From Pseudomonadota bacterium (GTDB lineage: Bacteria; Pseudomonadota; Gammaproteobacteria; Pseudomonadales; Cellvibrionaceae), in assembly GCA_023416875.1 (NCBI GenBank), contig JAEZGT010000238.1, forward strand, positions 1-31,062: DNA of 31,062 bases, read 5' to 3'. Position numbers and translations under genes: made by a program. Position 1 is the stretch's first letter. Each line of letters opens with the position of its first letter. The notes under the pieces were generated by a model. It was not told the DNA's origin. It made no database searches and saw only the letters and a program-made list of their open reading frames with translations. Shown here piece after piece: positions 7,943 through 15,586 of the stretch.

Positions 7943-8911
7943 GTGGACGTAACACAACTTCTGCACATTTTAGCTGATGGTGAATTTCATTCCGGCGAAG
8001 ACCTCGGGCTGCGCCTTGGAATCACTCGTGCGGCTGTGTGGAAGCGCCTGCAATGCTTGGCCGCGATGGATATCCCCGTGGAAGCGAGCCGGGCGCGCGG
8101 TTATCGCATCGCAGGCGGAATGGATCTTTTGAATAAAACGCGAATTTTATCCTGCATTGAACCTGAAGCCAGTAAGCTCATCGGCAATTTTTTATGTTTG
8201 GAGGAAGTGGAGTCCACCAACACTCTGTTGCTTGAGCACGGTGGGTCTGGCGATGTTTGCGTTGCTGAACGTCAAACCGCAGGGCGCGGGCGGCGCGGGC
8301 GGCAATGGTTCAGCCCCTACGGGCGCAATCTTTATTTGACGGTGCGCTGGCATTTTCATCAAGGCGTTGCGGGATTGGAGGGGCTGAGCCTCGCGGTTGG
8401 AGTTTTGTTGGCTGAAACATTGGATCAGCTAGGCATTGGCAATATTGCGTTGAAATGGCCCAACGACCTGCTTTGTGCGGGGAAAAAACTGGGCGGCATA
8501 TTGATCGAAGTTGGCGGTGATCTCACGGGCGAGTGTGTGGTAGTGATCGGCGTGGGGCTCAACGTTTTTATGTCGACCATGCTCGTTGATGGTGATCAGC
8601 GGATAAGCCAACCCTGGACTGATCTTAAACAGCAGGGCTTTTCCGGCAGCCGCAATCAATTGTGTGGTGCGATATTGTCAGTGCTTCTTCCTGCGCTAAA
8701 AAATTTTTCGGAGGTGGGATTTTCTGCCTATCGGGAGCGATGGGAAGGCCGCTGCGCATTCTTGCACAACCCCATCACGATACTTTTGCCAACCGGGGGT
8801 TGTGATGGAATCCTGCTTGGTTTGGATTATCAGGGGGGATTGCGCGTGTTGACCGCCAATGGCGAAGTGACGTTTTCCGGCGGTGAAATTTCGGTGCGGA
8901 GCGGCGTGTGA
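7943..8911 (+). CDS. birA: Biotin-[acetyl-CoA-carboxylase] ligase / biotin operon repressor BirA
   Basis: BirA activates biotin to biotinyl-AMP, transfers it to the carboxyl carrier AccB and, when it has a DNA-binding domain, represses biotin genes. This 322-residue protein has an N-terminal winged helix (about 1-65), including Leu-Gly-Ile-Thr-Arg-Ala-Ala-Val-Trp-Lys, so it is the bifunctional type. The ligase core carries the biotinyl-AMP loop GRGRRGR and KWPNDLL with the following KKLGGILIE, then a small C-terminal domain. It starts with GTG at 7943, with AGGA (7932-7935) overlapping the alr stop. It overlaps coaX by 4 nt. Confidence 0.96.
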   Translation: MDVTQLLHILADGEFHSGEDLGLRLGITRAAVWKRLQCLAAMDIPVEASRARGYRIAGGMDLLNKTRILSCIEPEASKLIGNFLCLEEVESTNTLLLEHGGSGDVCVAERQTAGRGRRGRQWFSPYGRNLYLTVRWHFHQGVAGLEGLSLAVGVLLAETLDQLGIGNIALKWPNDLLCAGKKLGGILIEVGGDLTGECVVVIGVGLNVFMSTMLVDGDQRISQPWTDLKQQGFSGSRNQLCGAILSVLLPALKNFSEVGFSAYRERWEGRCAFLHNPITILLPTGGCDGILLGLDYQGGLRVLTANGEVTFSGGEISVRSGV

Positions 8912-9660
8912 TTATTGATGTGGATATAGGCAATTCGCGCATCAAATGGCGCTATGCCGGTGTGCCTGATTCCTTTGGTTTATTTAATTTAAGCGACCCA
9001 TTACCTGAAGGATGGAAAAATCTGCCGCCCCAATCGCGCGTTCGAATCAGTTCGGTGGTTGGCTCAGAGCGAACACGCGAATTTTCCAGTCGTTTGGCAG
9101 CGTTGGAAAATATTGTTGTTGAAATTGCCTCGGTGAAAAATCCTTACGCCGGTGTGAATTTGGCTTACACGGAAATTGCAACTTTCGGCGTTGATCGCTG
9201 GCTGGCACTGCTGGCGGCGAAAGCTAGGTTTCCAGCAGCGGATTGTGTCGTGGTGCAGGGTGGAACCGCGCTGGTTGCAGATTTATTGCGGGCCGACGGT
9301 CGCCACTTGGGTGGATTTATTGTCGCTGGCTGGAAAACGTCATTGCGCTCCCTTGGCGACGCTGCTCACGCACTCAGTATTGCCGATACGGTTTCCGATT
9401 TTCGGCGGAGCCAGCCGGGCGCAACTACACTGGAATGTATCGAAGCGGGCGCATCCTTGCTCTTCCGAGGTTTTTTGCGCGAACTCAATTCGGTTGCATC
9501 TGCTCAGCTAACATCTCCCGCATGGATTTTTACAGGAGGTGATGCCGAATTGCTGCTTTCTCTTATGTCAGCAACGCGGTTTGGATCGGCGGCTTCATCT
9601 GGCTGCTATGAACTTGCGCGGGACCTGGTGCTCGAAGGTCTCTCAATCGCGCTGCCATAA
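8908..9660 (+). CDS. coaX: Type III pantothenate kinase CoaX, with an altered DxGTA motif
   Basis: CoaX phosphorylates pantothenate in the first step of coenzyme A synthesis and belongs to the ASKHA fold. The 250-residue protein keeps the N-terminal phosphate-binding motif Asp-Ile-Gly-Asn-Ser (Asp6) and Gly-Val-Asp-Arg-Trp with Asp96, the position regarded as catalytic base in the family. The usual Asp-x-Gly-Thr-Ala motif is instead Gln117-Gly-Gly-Thr-Ala, so one conserved acidic residue is missing. GTG at 8908 overlaps the birA stop (GTGA), implying translational coupling. birA-coaX-SPOR is also the pseudomonad order. No other pantothenate kinase is in the window. Confidence 0.9.
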   Translation: MIIDVDIGNSRIKWRYAGVPDSFGLFNLSDPLPEGWKNLPPQSRVRISSVVGSERTREFSSRLAALENIVVEIASVKNPYAGVNLAYTEIATFGVDRWLALLAAKARFPAADCVVVQGGTALVADLLRADGRHLGGFIVAGWKTSLRSLGDAAHALSIADTVSDFRRSQPGATTLECIEAGASLLFRGFLRELNSVASAQLTSPAWIFTGGDAELLLSLMSATRFGSAASSGCYELARDLVLEGLSIALP

Positions 9661-9697
9661 CAATAACGATAATGCTTTTTTGGTAATTCGAGTCAAA

Positions 9698-10387
9698 ATG
9701 CGCTGGATATTCGTTGTGCTAGTAGCTGCAAATGTGGCGTTTCCGCTCTGGCGCATGCTGTCAGCTCCGTCGCGCCCCTTGCCAATGAATATTGTCGAGC
9801 AGCCACCGATTTCTGCGGGCAAATCTCTACTGTTGTTGAATGAGCTCGATCCTGCATTGGTGCACGAACGCCCCGAGCAGCCAGTGGATCGTCCCCCTTC
9901 TGTATGTCTGATGGTGGGTGCATTTGCGTCGCAGGATGAGGTGCGCCAATTTATGGCCCGTTTAGCAGCACTCGATGTGGCTTCATTCGAGCACGCGGTT
10001 GATCTGCCAGCCGGAGAAGGTTATTGGGTTTATTTGCCGCCCCTGCCGAATCGGGATGCAGCGCGCCGCCGCTTGGCTGAACTTCACTCTCGCGGAGTGG
10101 ATAGCTACATCATTCCAAAAGGTGAATTGGAAAACGGCATTTCACTTGGTGTGTTCACTCGTCGCGATCTTGCAGAAACCCGGCTCGCTGAGCTGGCGCG
10201 TTTGGGATTGTCGCCGAAGCTGCACAGCATAGAGCGCTCCTATCGCGAGCTTTGGGTAATGTTGGGCGAAGCGGAAGAATATAAGTTGGACGAATCCGTG
10301 TGGCGTTCCCTGGCGCAGGAAAACATTTCTCTTCAGCGCAGACAAAATTTATGTTCAGCTGTTGCTTCCGCCAAAAACTTTCACTAG
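9698..10387 (+). CDS. Single-pass membrane protein with SPOR domain
   Basis: The frame is open upstream into coaX, but ATG 9698 is the likely start (TTG 9680 is an alternative): the protein then begins with a 16-residue hydrophobic anchor (4-18), a Pro-rich linker, and a C-terminal part with SPOR-type features, that is VCLMVGAF (69-76) and the aromatic stretch YWVYLPPL (108-115) followed by an Arg/Ala-rich helix, then a second half-repeat Ile-Ser-Leu-Gly-Val-Phe (147-152). SPOR domains bind denuded septal peptidoglycan. It is 229 residues long, with the cell-envelope topology expected. An equivalent gene follows coaX in Pseudomonas. The last codons contain the promoter of the tRNA cluster. 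Exact role unknown. Confidence 0.8.
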   Translation: MRWIFVVLVAANVAFPLWRMLSAPSRPLPMNIVEQPPISAGKSLLLLNELDPALVHERPEQPVDRPPSVCLMVGAFASQDEVRQFMARLAALDVASFEHAVDLPAGEGYWVYLPPLPNRDAARRRLAELHSRGVDSYIIPKGELENGISLGVFTRRDLAETRLAELARLGLSPKLHSIERSYRELWVMLGEAEEYKLDESVWRSLAQENISLQRRQNLCSAVASAKNFH

Positions 10388-10390
10388 AAT
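10362..10390 (+). promoter_or_regulatory. Sigma-70 promoter of the tRNA-tuf transcript
   Basis: TTGCTT (10362-10367), a 17-bp spacer and TAGAAT (10385-10390) are followed by the C/G-rich discriminator CCCGCCTCC, typical of stable RNA promoters under stringent control. The -10 box overlaps the stop codon of the SPOR gene (10385-10387). It would drive the four tRNAs and tuf; no better promoter is seen between the tRNAs and tuf. Confidence 0.75.
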
Positions 10391-10458
10391 CCCGCCTCCA
10401 CAAACGATGGCTCCGCCTGCTGGGCGATTGGCAATTGCTTTGGAATGCTTGAAAAATC

Positions 10459-10534
10459 GCTGGCGTAGCTCAGTAGGTAGAGCAGCTGACTTGTAATCAG
10501 CCGCTCGGGGGTTCGATTCCTCTCGCCAGCTCCA
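10459..10534 (+). tRNA. thrU: tRNA-Thr (TGT)
   Basis: 76-nt cloverleaf with acceptor GCTGGCG/CGCCAGC, discriminator T and encoded CCA. The anticodon stem GCTGA/TCAGC holds loop CTTGTAA, so the anticodon is UGU (ACA/ACG codons). It is the first tRNA of the cluster, in the order of E. coli thrU-tyrU-glyT-thrT-tufB. Confidence 0.97.
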
Positions 10535-10567
10535 GCTCAAACGATCAAGCAAAGATGATAAGAACTC

Positions 10568-10651
10568 GCAGGGGTTCCCGAGTGGCCAAAGGGATCAGAC
10601 TGTAAATCTGACGCGCGAGCTTCGGTGGTTCGAATCCACCCCCCTGCACCA
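10568..10651 (+). tRNA. tyrU: tRNA-Tyr (GTA)
   Basis: 84-nt type-II tRNA with acceptor GCAGGGG/CCCCTGC and encoded CCA. The anticodon loop CTGTAAA gives GTA at 10602-10604. A long variable arm follows. The wobble G of this GUN-type anticodon is a substrate for queuosine, whose precursor genes queE and queC are at the other end of the window. Confidence 0.97.
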
Positions 10652-10719
10652 TATATAAGCCTGGATAGATCAAGGCGCAGCCTTCAGAGATTGATCTGCC
10701 AGGGCTGCTTTTGGAAAAA

Positions 10720-10793
<74 letters not shown>

Positions 10794-10842
10794 GCCTATT
10801 TTGACAGCCGTGTTACTTGGTTGGTCAACGAGTAAAGGAAAA

Positions 10843-10918
<76 letters not shown>

Positions 10919-11011
10919 TATTCCGGGATTTCCCGAGTTTACAGTAGGCGCTGGTGCTTCACCGGTGTCGTCAACTAAATGTTGTTGAGTCTAAGTTAAG
11001 AGGCGCTAGCG

Positions 11012-12205
11012 ATGGCAAAGGAAAAATTTGAACGTACGAAACCGCACGTGAACGTGGGCACCATTGGTCACGTTGACCACGGCAAAACGACTTTGACAGC
11101 GGCTCTGACCCGCGTATGTGCGGAAACCTGGGGCGGCACAGCGGTCGCATTTGATGGTATTGACGCGGCGCCAGAAGAAAAAGCGCGCGGTATCACCATT
11201 TCCACAGCGCACGTGGAATACCACAGCCCGAGCCGACACTACGCTCACGTTGACTGCCCCGGACACGCAGACTATGTGAAAAACATGATCACCGGTGCTG
11301 CTCAGATGGACGGCGCGATCCTGGTTTGTTCCGCAGCAGACGGCCCTATGCCGCAAACTCGCGAACACATCCTGCTGTCACGCCAAGTAGGTGTACCTTA
11401 CATCGTGGTGTTTCTGAACAAAGCCGACATGGTGGATGACGCCGAACTGCTCGAGCTGGTTGAGATGGAAGTGCGTGAGCTGCTCTCTAACTACGATTTC
11501 CCTGGCGACGACACTCCGATCATCATTGGTTCTGCCCTGATGGCCCTGAACGGCAAAGACGACAATGGCATGGGTACCTCTGCGGTGCGCAAACTGGTGG
11601 AAACGCTGGACGCCTACATCCCTGAGCCGCAGCGCGCCATTGATCAGCCGTTCCTGATGCCGATCGAAGACGTGTTCTCCATCTCTGGTCGTGGAACTGT
11701 GGTAACCGGTCGTGTTGAGCGCGGTATCGTCAAAGTGGGCGAAGAGATCGAAATCGTGGGTATCAGCCCGACGGTCAAAACCACCTGTACTGGCGTTGAA
11801 ATGTTCCGCAAATTGCTGGACGAAGGTCGCGCAGGTGAAAACGTTGGTGTGTTGTTGCGCGGTACCAAGCGCGATGAAGTACAGCGTGGTCAGGTATTGA
11901 GCAAGCCGGGTGCTATCAAGCCGCACACCAAATTCCAGTCAGAAGTTTACGTTCTGTCAAAAGAAGAAGGTGGTCGTCACACTCCATTCTTTAAAGGCTA
12001 CCGCCCACAGTTTTACTTCCGTACTACGGACGTAACAGGCGCGTGTGAATTGCCCGAAGGTGTAGAGATGGTTATGCCGGGTGACAACATCCAGATGACT
12101 GTTACGTTGATTGCACCGATTGCAATGGACGAAGGTCTGCGCTTTGCGATTCGCGAAGGCGGCCGTACCGTTGGTGCTGGCGTCGTTGCCAAAATCATCG
12201 AGTAA
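11012..12205 (+). CDS. tuf: Translation elongation factor Tu
   Basis: EF-Tu delivers aminoacyl-tRNA to the ribosomal A site as a GTPase. The 397-residue protein has all G motifs: GHVDHGKT (G1), the threonine of RGIT (G2), DCPGHADYVKN with the catalytic histidine (G3), NKADM (G4) and a SAL motif (G5), followed by two beta-barrel domains. ATG 11012 has AAGAGG 8 nt upstream. Upstream it looks like tufB (behind four tRNAs), but downstream it looks like tufA (rpsJ follows). The usual secE-nusG-rpl-rpoBC-rpsL-rpsG-fusA genes are not between. A strong terminator closes it. Confidence 0.98.
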   Translation: MAKEKFERTKPHVNVGTIGHVDHGKTTLTAALTRVCAETWGGTAVAFDGIDAAPEEKARGITISTAHVEYHSPSRHYAHVDCPGHADYVKNMITGAAQMDGAILVCSAADGPMPQTREHILLSRQVGVPYIVVFLNKADMVDDAELLELVEMEVRELLSNYDFPGDDTPIIIGSALMALNGKDDNGMGTSAVRKLVETLDAYIPEPQRAIDQPFLMPIEDVFSISGRGTVVTGRVERGIVKVGEEIEIVGISPTVKTTCTGVEMFRKLLDEGRAGENVGVLLRGTKRDEVQRGQVLSKPGAIKPHTKFQSEVYVLSKEEGGRHTPFFKGYRPQFYFRTTDVTGACELPEGVEMVMPGDNIQMTVTLIAPIAMDEGLRFAIREGGRTVGAGVVAKIIE

Positions 12206-12223
12206 TCTGACCGTAGATAAAAT

Positions 12224-12252
12224 AAAAAAGGGGCTTTTAGGCCCCTTTTTTA
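12224..12252 (+). terminator. Rho-independent terminator after tuf
   Basis: An 11-bp stem AAAAAAGGGGC (12224-12234) / GCCCCTTTTTT (12241-12251), loop TTTTAG, ends in a run of T. It is A/T-symmetrical and so could work in both directions. It lies 19 bp after the tuf stop and separates the tRNA-tuf transcript from the S10 promoter. Confidence 0.95.
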
Positions 12253-12324
12253 TTGGGTTATTACCGCCTTTGTCGGTCGTGTGAGCAGGGTGCAAGAAAA
12301 CAGCAAAAAACTCATTTTGTTGTG

Positions 12325-12353
12325 TTGACAGCCTCAAAGACCCCCATTAGAAT
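12325..12353 (+). promoter_or_regulatory. Strong sigma-70 promoter of the S10-spc ribosomal protein operon
   Basis: A perfect TTGACA (12325-12330), a 17-bp spacer and TAGAAT (12348-12353) are followed by TGCGCCTCC. Transcription should begin near 12360, giving a leader of about 64 nt before rpsJ. The GCGCCTC discriminator is nearly the same as at the tRNA-Thr and tRNA-Lys promoters in this window, suggesting common ppGpp/DksA control. Confidence 0.85.
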
Positions 12354-12367
12354 TGCGCCTCCTTTGA

Positions 12368-12391
12368 CCGGCCCCCTTCCAAAGAGGCCGG
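12368..12391 (+). promoter_or_regulatory. Leader hairpin upstream of rpsJ
   Basis: CCGGCC (12368-12373) pairs with GGCCGG (12386-12391) around a 12-nt loop; the bases GTTCTTT follow. It occupies the centre of the short S10 leader and resembles a weak attenuator. The roughly 170-nt, multi-hairpin S10 leader through which ribosomal protein L4 regulates E. coli would not fit here, so control probably differs. Confidence 0.5.
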
Positions 12392-12423
12392 GTTCTTTAA
12401 AAATGACTGGAGTTTTGGTTCCT

Positions 12424-12735
12424 ATGCAGAATCAACGTATTCGGATTCGCTTGAAGGCTTTTGATCACCGTTTGATTGATGCTTCAACGCAAGAAATAGT
12501 TGATACGGCCAAAAGAACAGGCGCGCAAGTGCGCGGCCCGATTCCTCTGCCGACCCGCAAAGAGCGTTACACCATTTTGATCTCTCCGCACGTTAATAAA
12601 GATGCGCGTGATCAATATGAGATTCGGACTCACAAGCGTCTCTTGGACATCGTTGAGCCGACCGAAAAGACTGTGGATGCCCTGATGAAGCTGGATTTGG
12701 CTGCGGGCGTAGAAGTTCAAATTAGTCTTGGCTAA
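12424..12735 (+). CDS. rpsJ: 30S ribosomal protein S10 (NusE)
   Basis: S10 is a 30S head protein and also the NusE antitermination factor. The 103-residue product beginning Met-Gln-Asn-Gln-Arg-Ile-Arg-Ile-Arg-Leu-Lys matches the family start and usual length. The frame is open upstream to before the promoter, so longer starts (for example 12403) are unlikely; GGAG (12409-12412) lies 11 nt before ATG 12424. The conserved GPIPLPT and Ser-Pro-His-Val-Asn-Lys-Asp-Ala segments are present. It is the first gene of the S10 cluster. Confidence 0.97.
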   Translation: MQNQRIRIRLKAFDHRLIDASTQEIVDTAKRTGAQVRGPIPLPTRKERYTILISPHVNKDARDQYEIRTHKRLLDIVEPTEKTVDALMKLDLAAGVEVQISLG

Positions 12736-12743
12736 AACTCCAA

Positions 12744-12828
12744 GCCAGACCGCTGGCGAAATATAGTCAGTGGGATGTGTAACGCTCTGTAATGGGCGGC
12801 CATAGCGGGTAAAAGCCCCGTACACTGA
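12744..12828 (+). promoter_or_regulatory. Structured rpsJ-rplC spacer, candidate cis-regulatory RNA
   Basis: The 105-bp gap between rpsJ and rplC is the longest inside the S10 cluster. It holds a tight hairpin GCCAG/CTGGC (12744-12748 with 12753-12757, loop ACCG). A long-range pair TCAGTG (12767-12772) / CACTGA (12823-12828) then encloses a G/C-rich segment in which GGGC can pair with GCCC. The outer stem ends just before the rplC ribosome binding site (GAGG). A ribosomal protein feedback site is plausible but unproven. Confidence 0.45.
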
Positions 12829-12840
12829 GAGGTTAGAAAA

Positions 12841-13485
12841 ATGACGATTGGTATAGTCGGCCGCAAAAGCGGCATGACGCGAATTTTTACAGATAGTGGT
12901 GTCTCCGTTCCTGTCACTGTGGTTGAGGTAGAGCCCAACCGCATCACCCAGGTTAAGAATGTAGAAACCGACGGTTATAGTGCTGTTCAAGTTACCGTAG
13001 GGTCTCGTCGCGCCTCCCGTGTTGTTAAGCCTGCAAAAGGTCATTTCGAAAAAGCGCAAGCAGAAGCCGGTCGCGGCATCTGGGAATTGCGCAACGATTC
13101 GCAAGAGTCGTTTGAAGTTGGCGGCCAGATTACGGTTGAAGCCTTTCAGGCTGGCCAGAAAGTCGACGTAACCGGTACTTCTAAAGGTAAAGGTTTTGCT
13201 GGCGTAATCAAGCGCTGGAATTTTGCCGCTCAGGATGCCACCCACGGCAACTCGCTCTCTCACCGCGCGCCCGGTTCTATTGGTCAGAACCAAAGTCCAG
13301 GTCGTGTATTTAAAGGTAAGAAAATGGCGGGTCACATGGGTGACGAGCGCGTGACTGTGCAAAATCTCGAGATCGTGAAGGTTGATGCACAACGCAATTT
13401 GTTGCTGATCAAAGGTGCCATTCCTGGTGCTCCCGGCGGTGATGTTATTGTTCGCCCCGCTGTAAAGATACGTAACAACGGTTAA
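12841..13485 (+). CDS. rplC: 50S ribosomal protein L3
   Basis: L3 binds the 3' domain of 23S rRNA and is an early assembly protein close to the peptidyl transferase centre. The 214-residue product starts Met-Thr-Ile-Gly-Ile-Val-Gly-Arg-Lys-Ser-Gly-Met-Thr-Arg-Ile-Phe and carries the central loop Gly-Ser-Ile-Gly-Gln-Asn, whose glutamine is the target of the PrmB methyltransferase in enterobacteria, followed by GKKMAGHMG. ATG 12841 has GAGG about 9 nt upstream. It is 105 bp after rpsJ across a structured spacer. Confidence 0.98.
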   Translation: MTIGIVGRKSGMTRIFTDSGVSVPVTVVEVEPNRITQVKNVETDGYSAVQVTVGSRRASRVVKPAKGHFEKAQAEAGRGIWELRNDSQESFEVGGQITVEAFQAGQKVDVTGTSKGKGFAGVIKRWNFAAQDATHGNSLSHRAPGSIGQNQSPGRVFKGKKMAGHMGDERVTVQNLEIVKVDAQRNLLLIKGAIPGAPGGDVIVRPAVKIRNNG

Positions 13486-13502
13486 TGTTCCTGGGGGTCA
13501 CG

Positions 13503-14117
13503 ATGGAATTAAATATTGCTACACCCGAAGGTTCAAAAGGCACGGTATCCGTATCGGAGCTGACTTTCGGTCGAGAATTCAATCAGGATCTTGTTCACCA
13601 GGCGGTTGTTGCTTACATGTCCGCTGGTCGCCAAGGTACTAAAGCGCAAAAAAATCGTTCTGATGTATCTGGTGGTGGTCGCAAGCCCTGGAGGCAAAAA
13701 GGTACCGGTCGAGCTCGTGCAGGTAGTATCCGAAGCCCACTGTGGCGTTCTGGTGGTACTACGTTCGCCGCGCGTCCGCGTGACTACGAACAGAAGCTGA
13801 ATAAGAAAATGTATCGCGCAGCACTGCGCTGCATTTTGTCCGAGCTGAATCGGCAGGAGCGTTTGATTGTAGTGGAATCCTTCGAAGTGGATTCACCCAA
13901 AACCAAATCTCTGGTGCAGAAGCTGGCTCAGTACAATCTGAATGATGTTCTGATTGTTTCTGAAAATGTTGGTGAAAATCTCTATCTCGCCGCTCGCAAT
14001 CTGCACAAAGTTGATGTGCGCGACGTACAGGGATTGGACCCGGTTAGTTTGATCCGATTTGAGAAAGTTGTCGTGACTGTCTCTGCCCTCAAACAAATTG
14101 AGGAGGCCCTGGCGTGA
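13503..14117 (+). CDS. rplD: 50S ribosomal protein L4
   Basis: L4 lines the peptide exit tunnel and in E. coli represses its own S10 operon and stimulates RNase E regulation. The start is ATG 13503 (protein Met-Glu-Leu-Asn-Ile), giving 204 residues, with GGGGG at 13493-13497; an upstream in-frame ATG at 13485 would overlap rplC and adds non-family residues. The tunnel loop with Gly-Gly-Gly-Arg-Lys-Pro-Trp-Arg-Gln-Lys-Gly-Thr-Gly-Arg-Ala-Arg is intact. It overlaps rplW by 4 nt. Confidence 0.97.
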   Translation: MELNIATPEGSKGTVSVSELTFGREFNQDLVHQAVVAYMSAGRQGTKAQKNRSDVSGGGRKPWRQKGTGRARAGSIRSPLWRSGGTTFAARPRDYEQKLNKKMYRAALRCILSELNRQERLIVVESFEVDSPKTKSLVQKLAQYNLNDVLIVSENVGENLYLAARNLHKVDVRDVQGLDPVSLIRFEKVVVTVSALKQIEEALA

Positions 14118-14410
14118 ATCAAGAACGTATTTACAAAATTATCTTAGGACCCGTCATCTCCGAGAAGTCTGCCCAGTTGGGCGAAGGAGCGGGCCACGCC
14201 GTTTTCAAAGTTGTGAAAGATGCTGAAAAGCCGGAAATCAAAGCCGCAGTAGAAAAACTTTTTAATGTAAAAGTGAAAAGTGTTCAGGTTTTGAATGTGA
14301 AAGGCAAAACCAAGCGTACTCGCTATGGTATTGGCGTTCGCAACGACTGGAAAAAAGCCTATGTGCGTCTTGAGCAGGGTCAAGACATTGACTTTGCCTT
14401 CGCAGAATAA
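14114..14410 (+). CDS. rplW: 50S ribosomal protein L23
   Basis: L23 sits at the tunnel exit and docks trigger factor and SRP. The 98-residue protein has the family pattern: Ile-Ser-Glu-Lys-Ser near the N terminus, Phe-Asn-Val-Lys-Val, and a Lys-rich loop. It starts with GTG at 14114, inside the rplD stop (GTGA overlap), with a perfect AGGAGG seven bases upstream, so it is translated at high level and coupled to rplD. Confidence 0.97.
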   Translation: MNQERIYKIILGPVISEKSAQLGEGAGHAVFKVVKDAEKPEIKAAVEKLFNVKVKSVQVLNVKGKTKRTRYGIGVRNDWKKAYVRLEQGQDIDFAFAE

Positions 14411-14424
14411 GGAGCGCATACATC

Positions 14425-15249
14425 ATGGCTATTGTAAAACGTAAACCTACATCTGCTGGTCGTCGATTTGTTATCAGCGTTGTTAATGCAGATCTTCATA
14501 AAGGTACACCCCACGCTCCGCTTTTGGATCGCAAAACCAAAACCGGTGGCCGCAACAATAATGGCCGCGTGACCACTCGCCACGTTGGTGGTGGTCATAA
14601 GCAACATTATCGAATTGTGGATTTTCGTCGCGATAAAGATGGCATCCCGGCAAAAGTAGAACGCCTGGAATATGATCCGAACCGCACTGCACACATTGCA
14701 CTGGTGTGTTACGCGGATGGCGAGCGCCGCTACATTATTGCGCCCAAAGGTCTCAGTGTTGGAGATCGCATTGAGTCCGGGGAAGCTTCGGCTATTAAAG
14801 TGGGCAATACTCTGCCGCTGCGCAATATCCCGGTTGGTAGTGTAATTCACTGTCTGGAACTCAAGCCTGGTAAAGGTGCGCAACTGGCGCGATCTGCCGG
14901 AGCATCAGTGCAGCTGGTTGCACGCGAAGGTCAGTACGCAACTGTGCGTCTGCGCAGCGGAGAAATGCGTAAGGTTCTGACTGAGTGCCGCGCAACTATC
15001 GGTGAGGTTTCCAATAGTGAGCATAACCTGCGCTCTCTTGGGAAGGCTGGTGCTAAGCGCTGGCGCGGTGTTCGCCCGACTGTACGCGGTGTGGCTATGA
15101 ACCCGGTTGATCACCCGCACGGCGGTGGTGAAGGTCGTACTTCTGGTGGTCGTCATCCTGTAACCCCATGGGGTGTGCCGACTAAAGGTTATAAGACACG
15201 TAAGAATAAGCGTACGAGCAAAATGATCGTGCGTCGTCGCACCAAATAA
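14425..15249 (+). CDS. rplB: 50S ribosomal protein L2
   Basis: L2 is among the most conserved ribosomal proteins and supports subunit association and peptidyl transfer. The 274-residue product starts Met-Ala-Ile-Val-Lys-Arg-Lys-Pro-Thr-Ser and ends in the Arg/Lys-rich tail. The signature Pro-Val-Asp-His-Pro-His-Gly-Gly-Gly-Glu-Gly-Arg, containing the histidine important for peptidyl transfer, is present near residue 230. AAGGAG precedes the ATG; it is 14 bp after rplW. Confidence 0.98.
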   Translation: MAIVKRKPTSAGRRFVISVVNADLHKGTPHAPLLDRKTKTGGRNNNGRVTTRHVGGGHKQHYRIVDFRRDKDGIPAKVERLEYDPNRTAHIALVCYADGERRYIIAPKGLSVGDRIESGEASAIKVGNTLPLRNIPVGSVIHCLELKPGKGAQLARSAGASVQLVAREGQYATVRLRSGEMRKVLTECRATIGEVSNSEHNLRSLGKAGAKRWRGVRPTVRGVAMNPVDHPHGGGEGRTSGGRHPVTPWGVPTKGYKTRKNKRTSKMIVRRRTK

Positions 15250-15284
15250 TTCTTACGAACAACTGATAAAGCGAGGAATTTGCA

Positions 15285-15560
15285 GTGCCACGTTCACTGA
15301 AAAAAGGCCCCTTCATTGACCACCATTTGTTTGCCAAGGTTGAAGTGGCCGTTGCAAAAAATGATCGTCGTCCAATCAAAACTTGGTCTCGACGCTCCAT
15401 GATTTCTCCGCAAATGGTCGGTCTGACCCTGGCGGTGCACAATGGTCGTCAGCACGTTCCCGTTTTGATCAGCGAGGAAATGGTAGGCCATAAACTTGGC
15501 GAGTTTGCTGCTACCCGCACCTATCGCGGCCATGCGGCTGATAAAAAAGCGAAGCGTTAA
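15285..15560 (+). CDS. rpsS: 30S ribosomal protein S19
   Basis: S19 contacts S13 in the 30S head and the A-site finger of the large subunit. The 91-residue product begins Met-Pro-Arg-Ser-Leu-Lys-Lys-Gly-Pro-Phe and contains Ile-Lys-Thr-Trp-Ser-Arg-Arg-Ser, matching the family in sequence and length. It uses a GTG start (15285) with GAGGA about 8 nt upstream, which avoids any need for an alternative start. Confidence 0.97.
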   Translation: MPRSLKKGPFIDHHLFAKVEVAVAKNDRRPIKTWSRRSMISPQMVGLTLAVHNGRQHVPVLISEEMVGHKLGEFAATRTYRGHAADKKAKR

Positions 15561-15586
15561 TACGCATCAGTTATCGAGGTAGAACG

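Noticed and set aside
9539..9697. Extension of the SPOR protein overlapping coaX
   Set aside because: Adds 53 Cys/Arg-rich residues before the natural membrane anchor and overlaps coaX by over 100 bp.
12253..12423. 57-residue N-terminal extension of S10
   Set aside because: It would begin before the consensus rpsJ promoter and exceed the near-constant length of S10.
12484..13392. 302-residue minus-strand open frame across rpsJ and rplC
   Set aside because: Antisense to two ribosomal protein genes; no ribosome binding site or recognisable domain.
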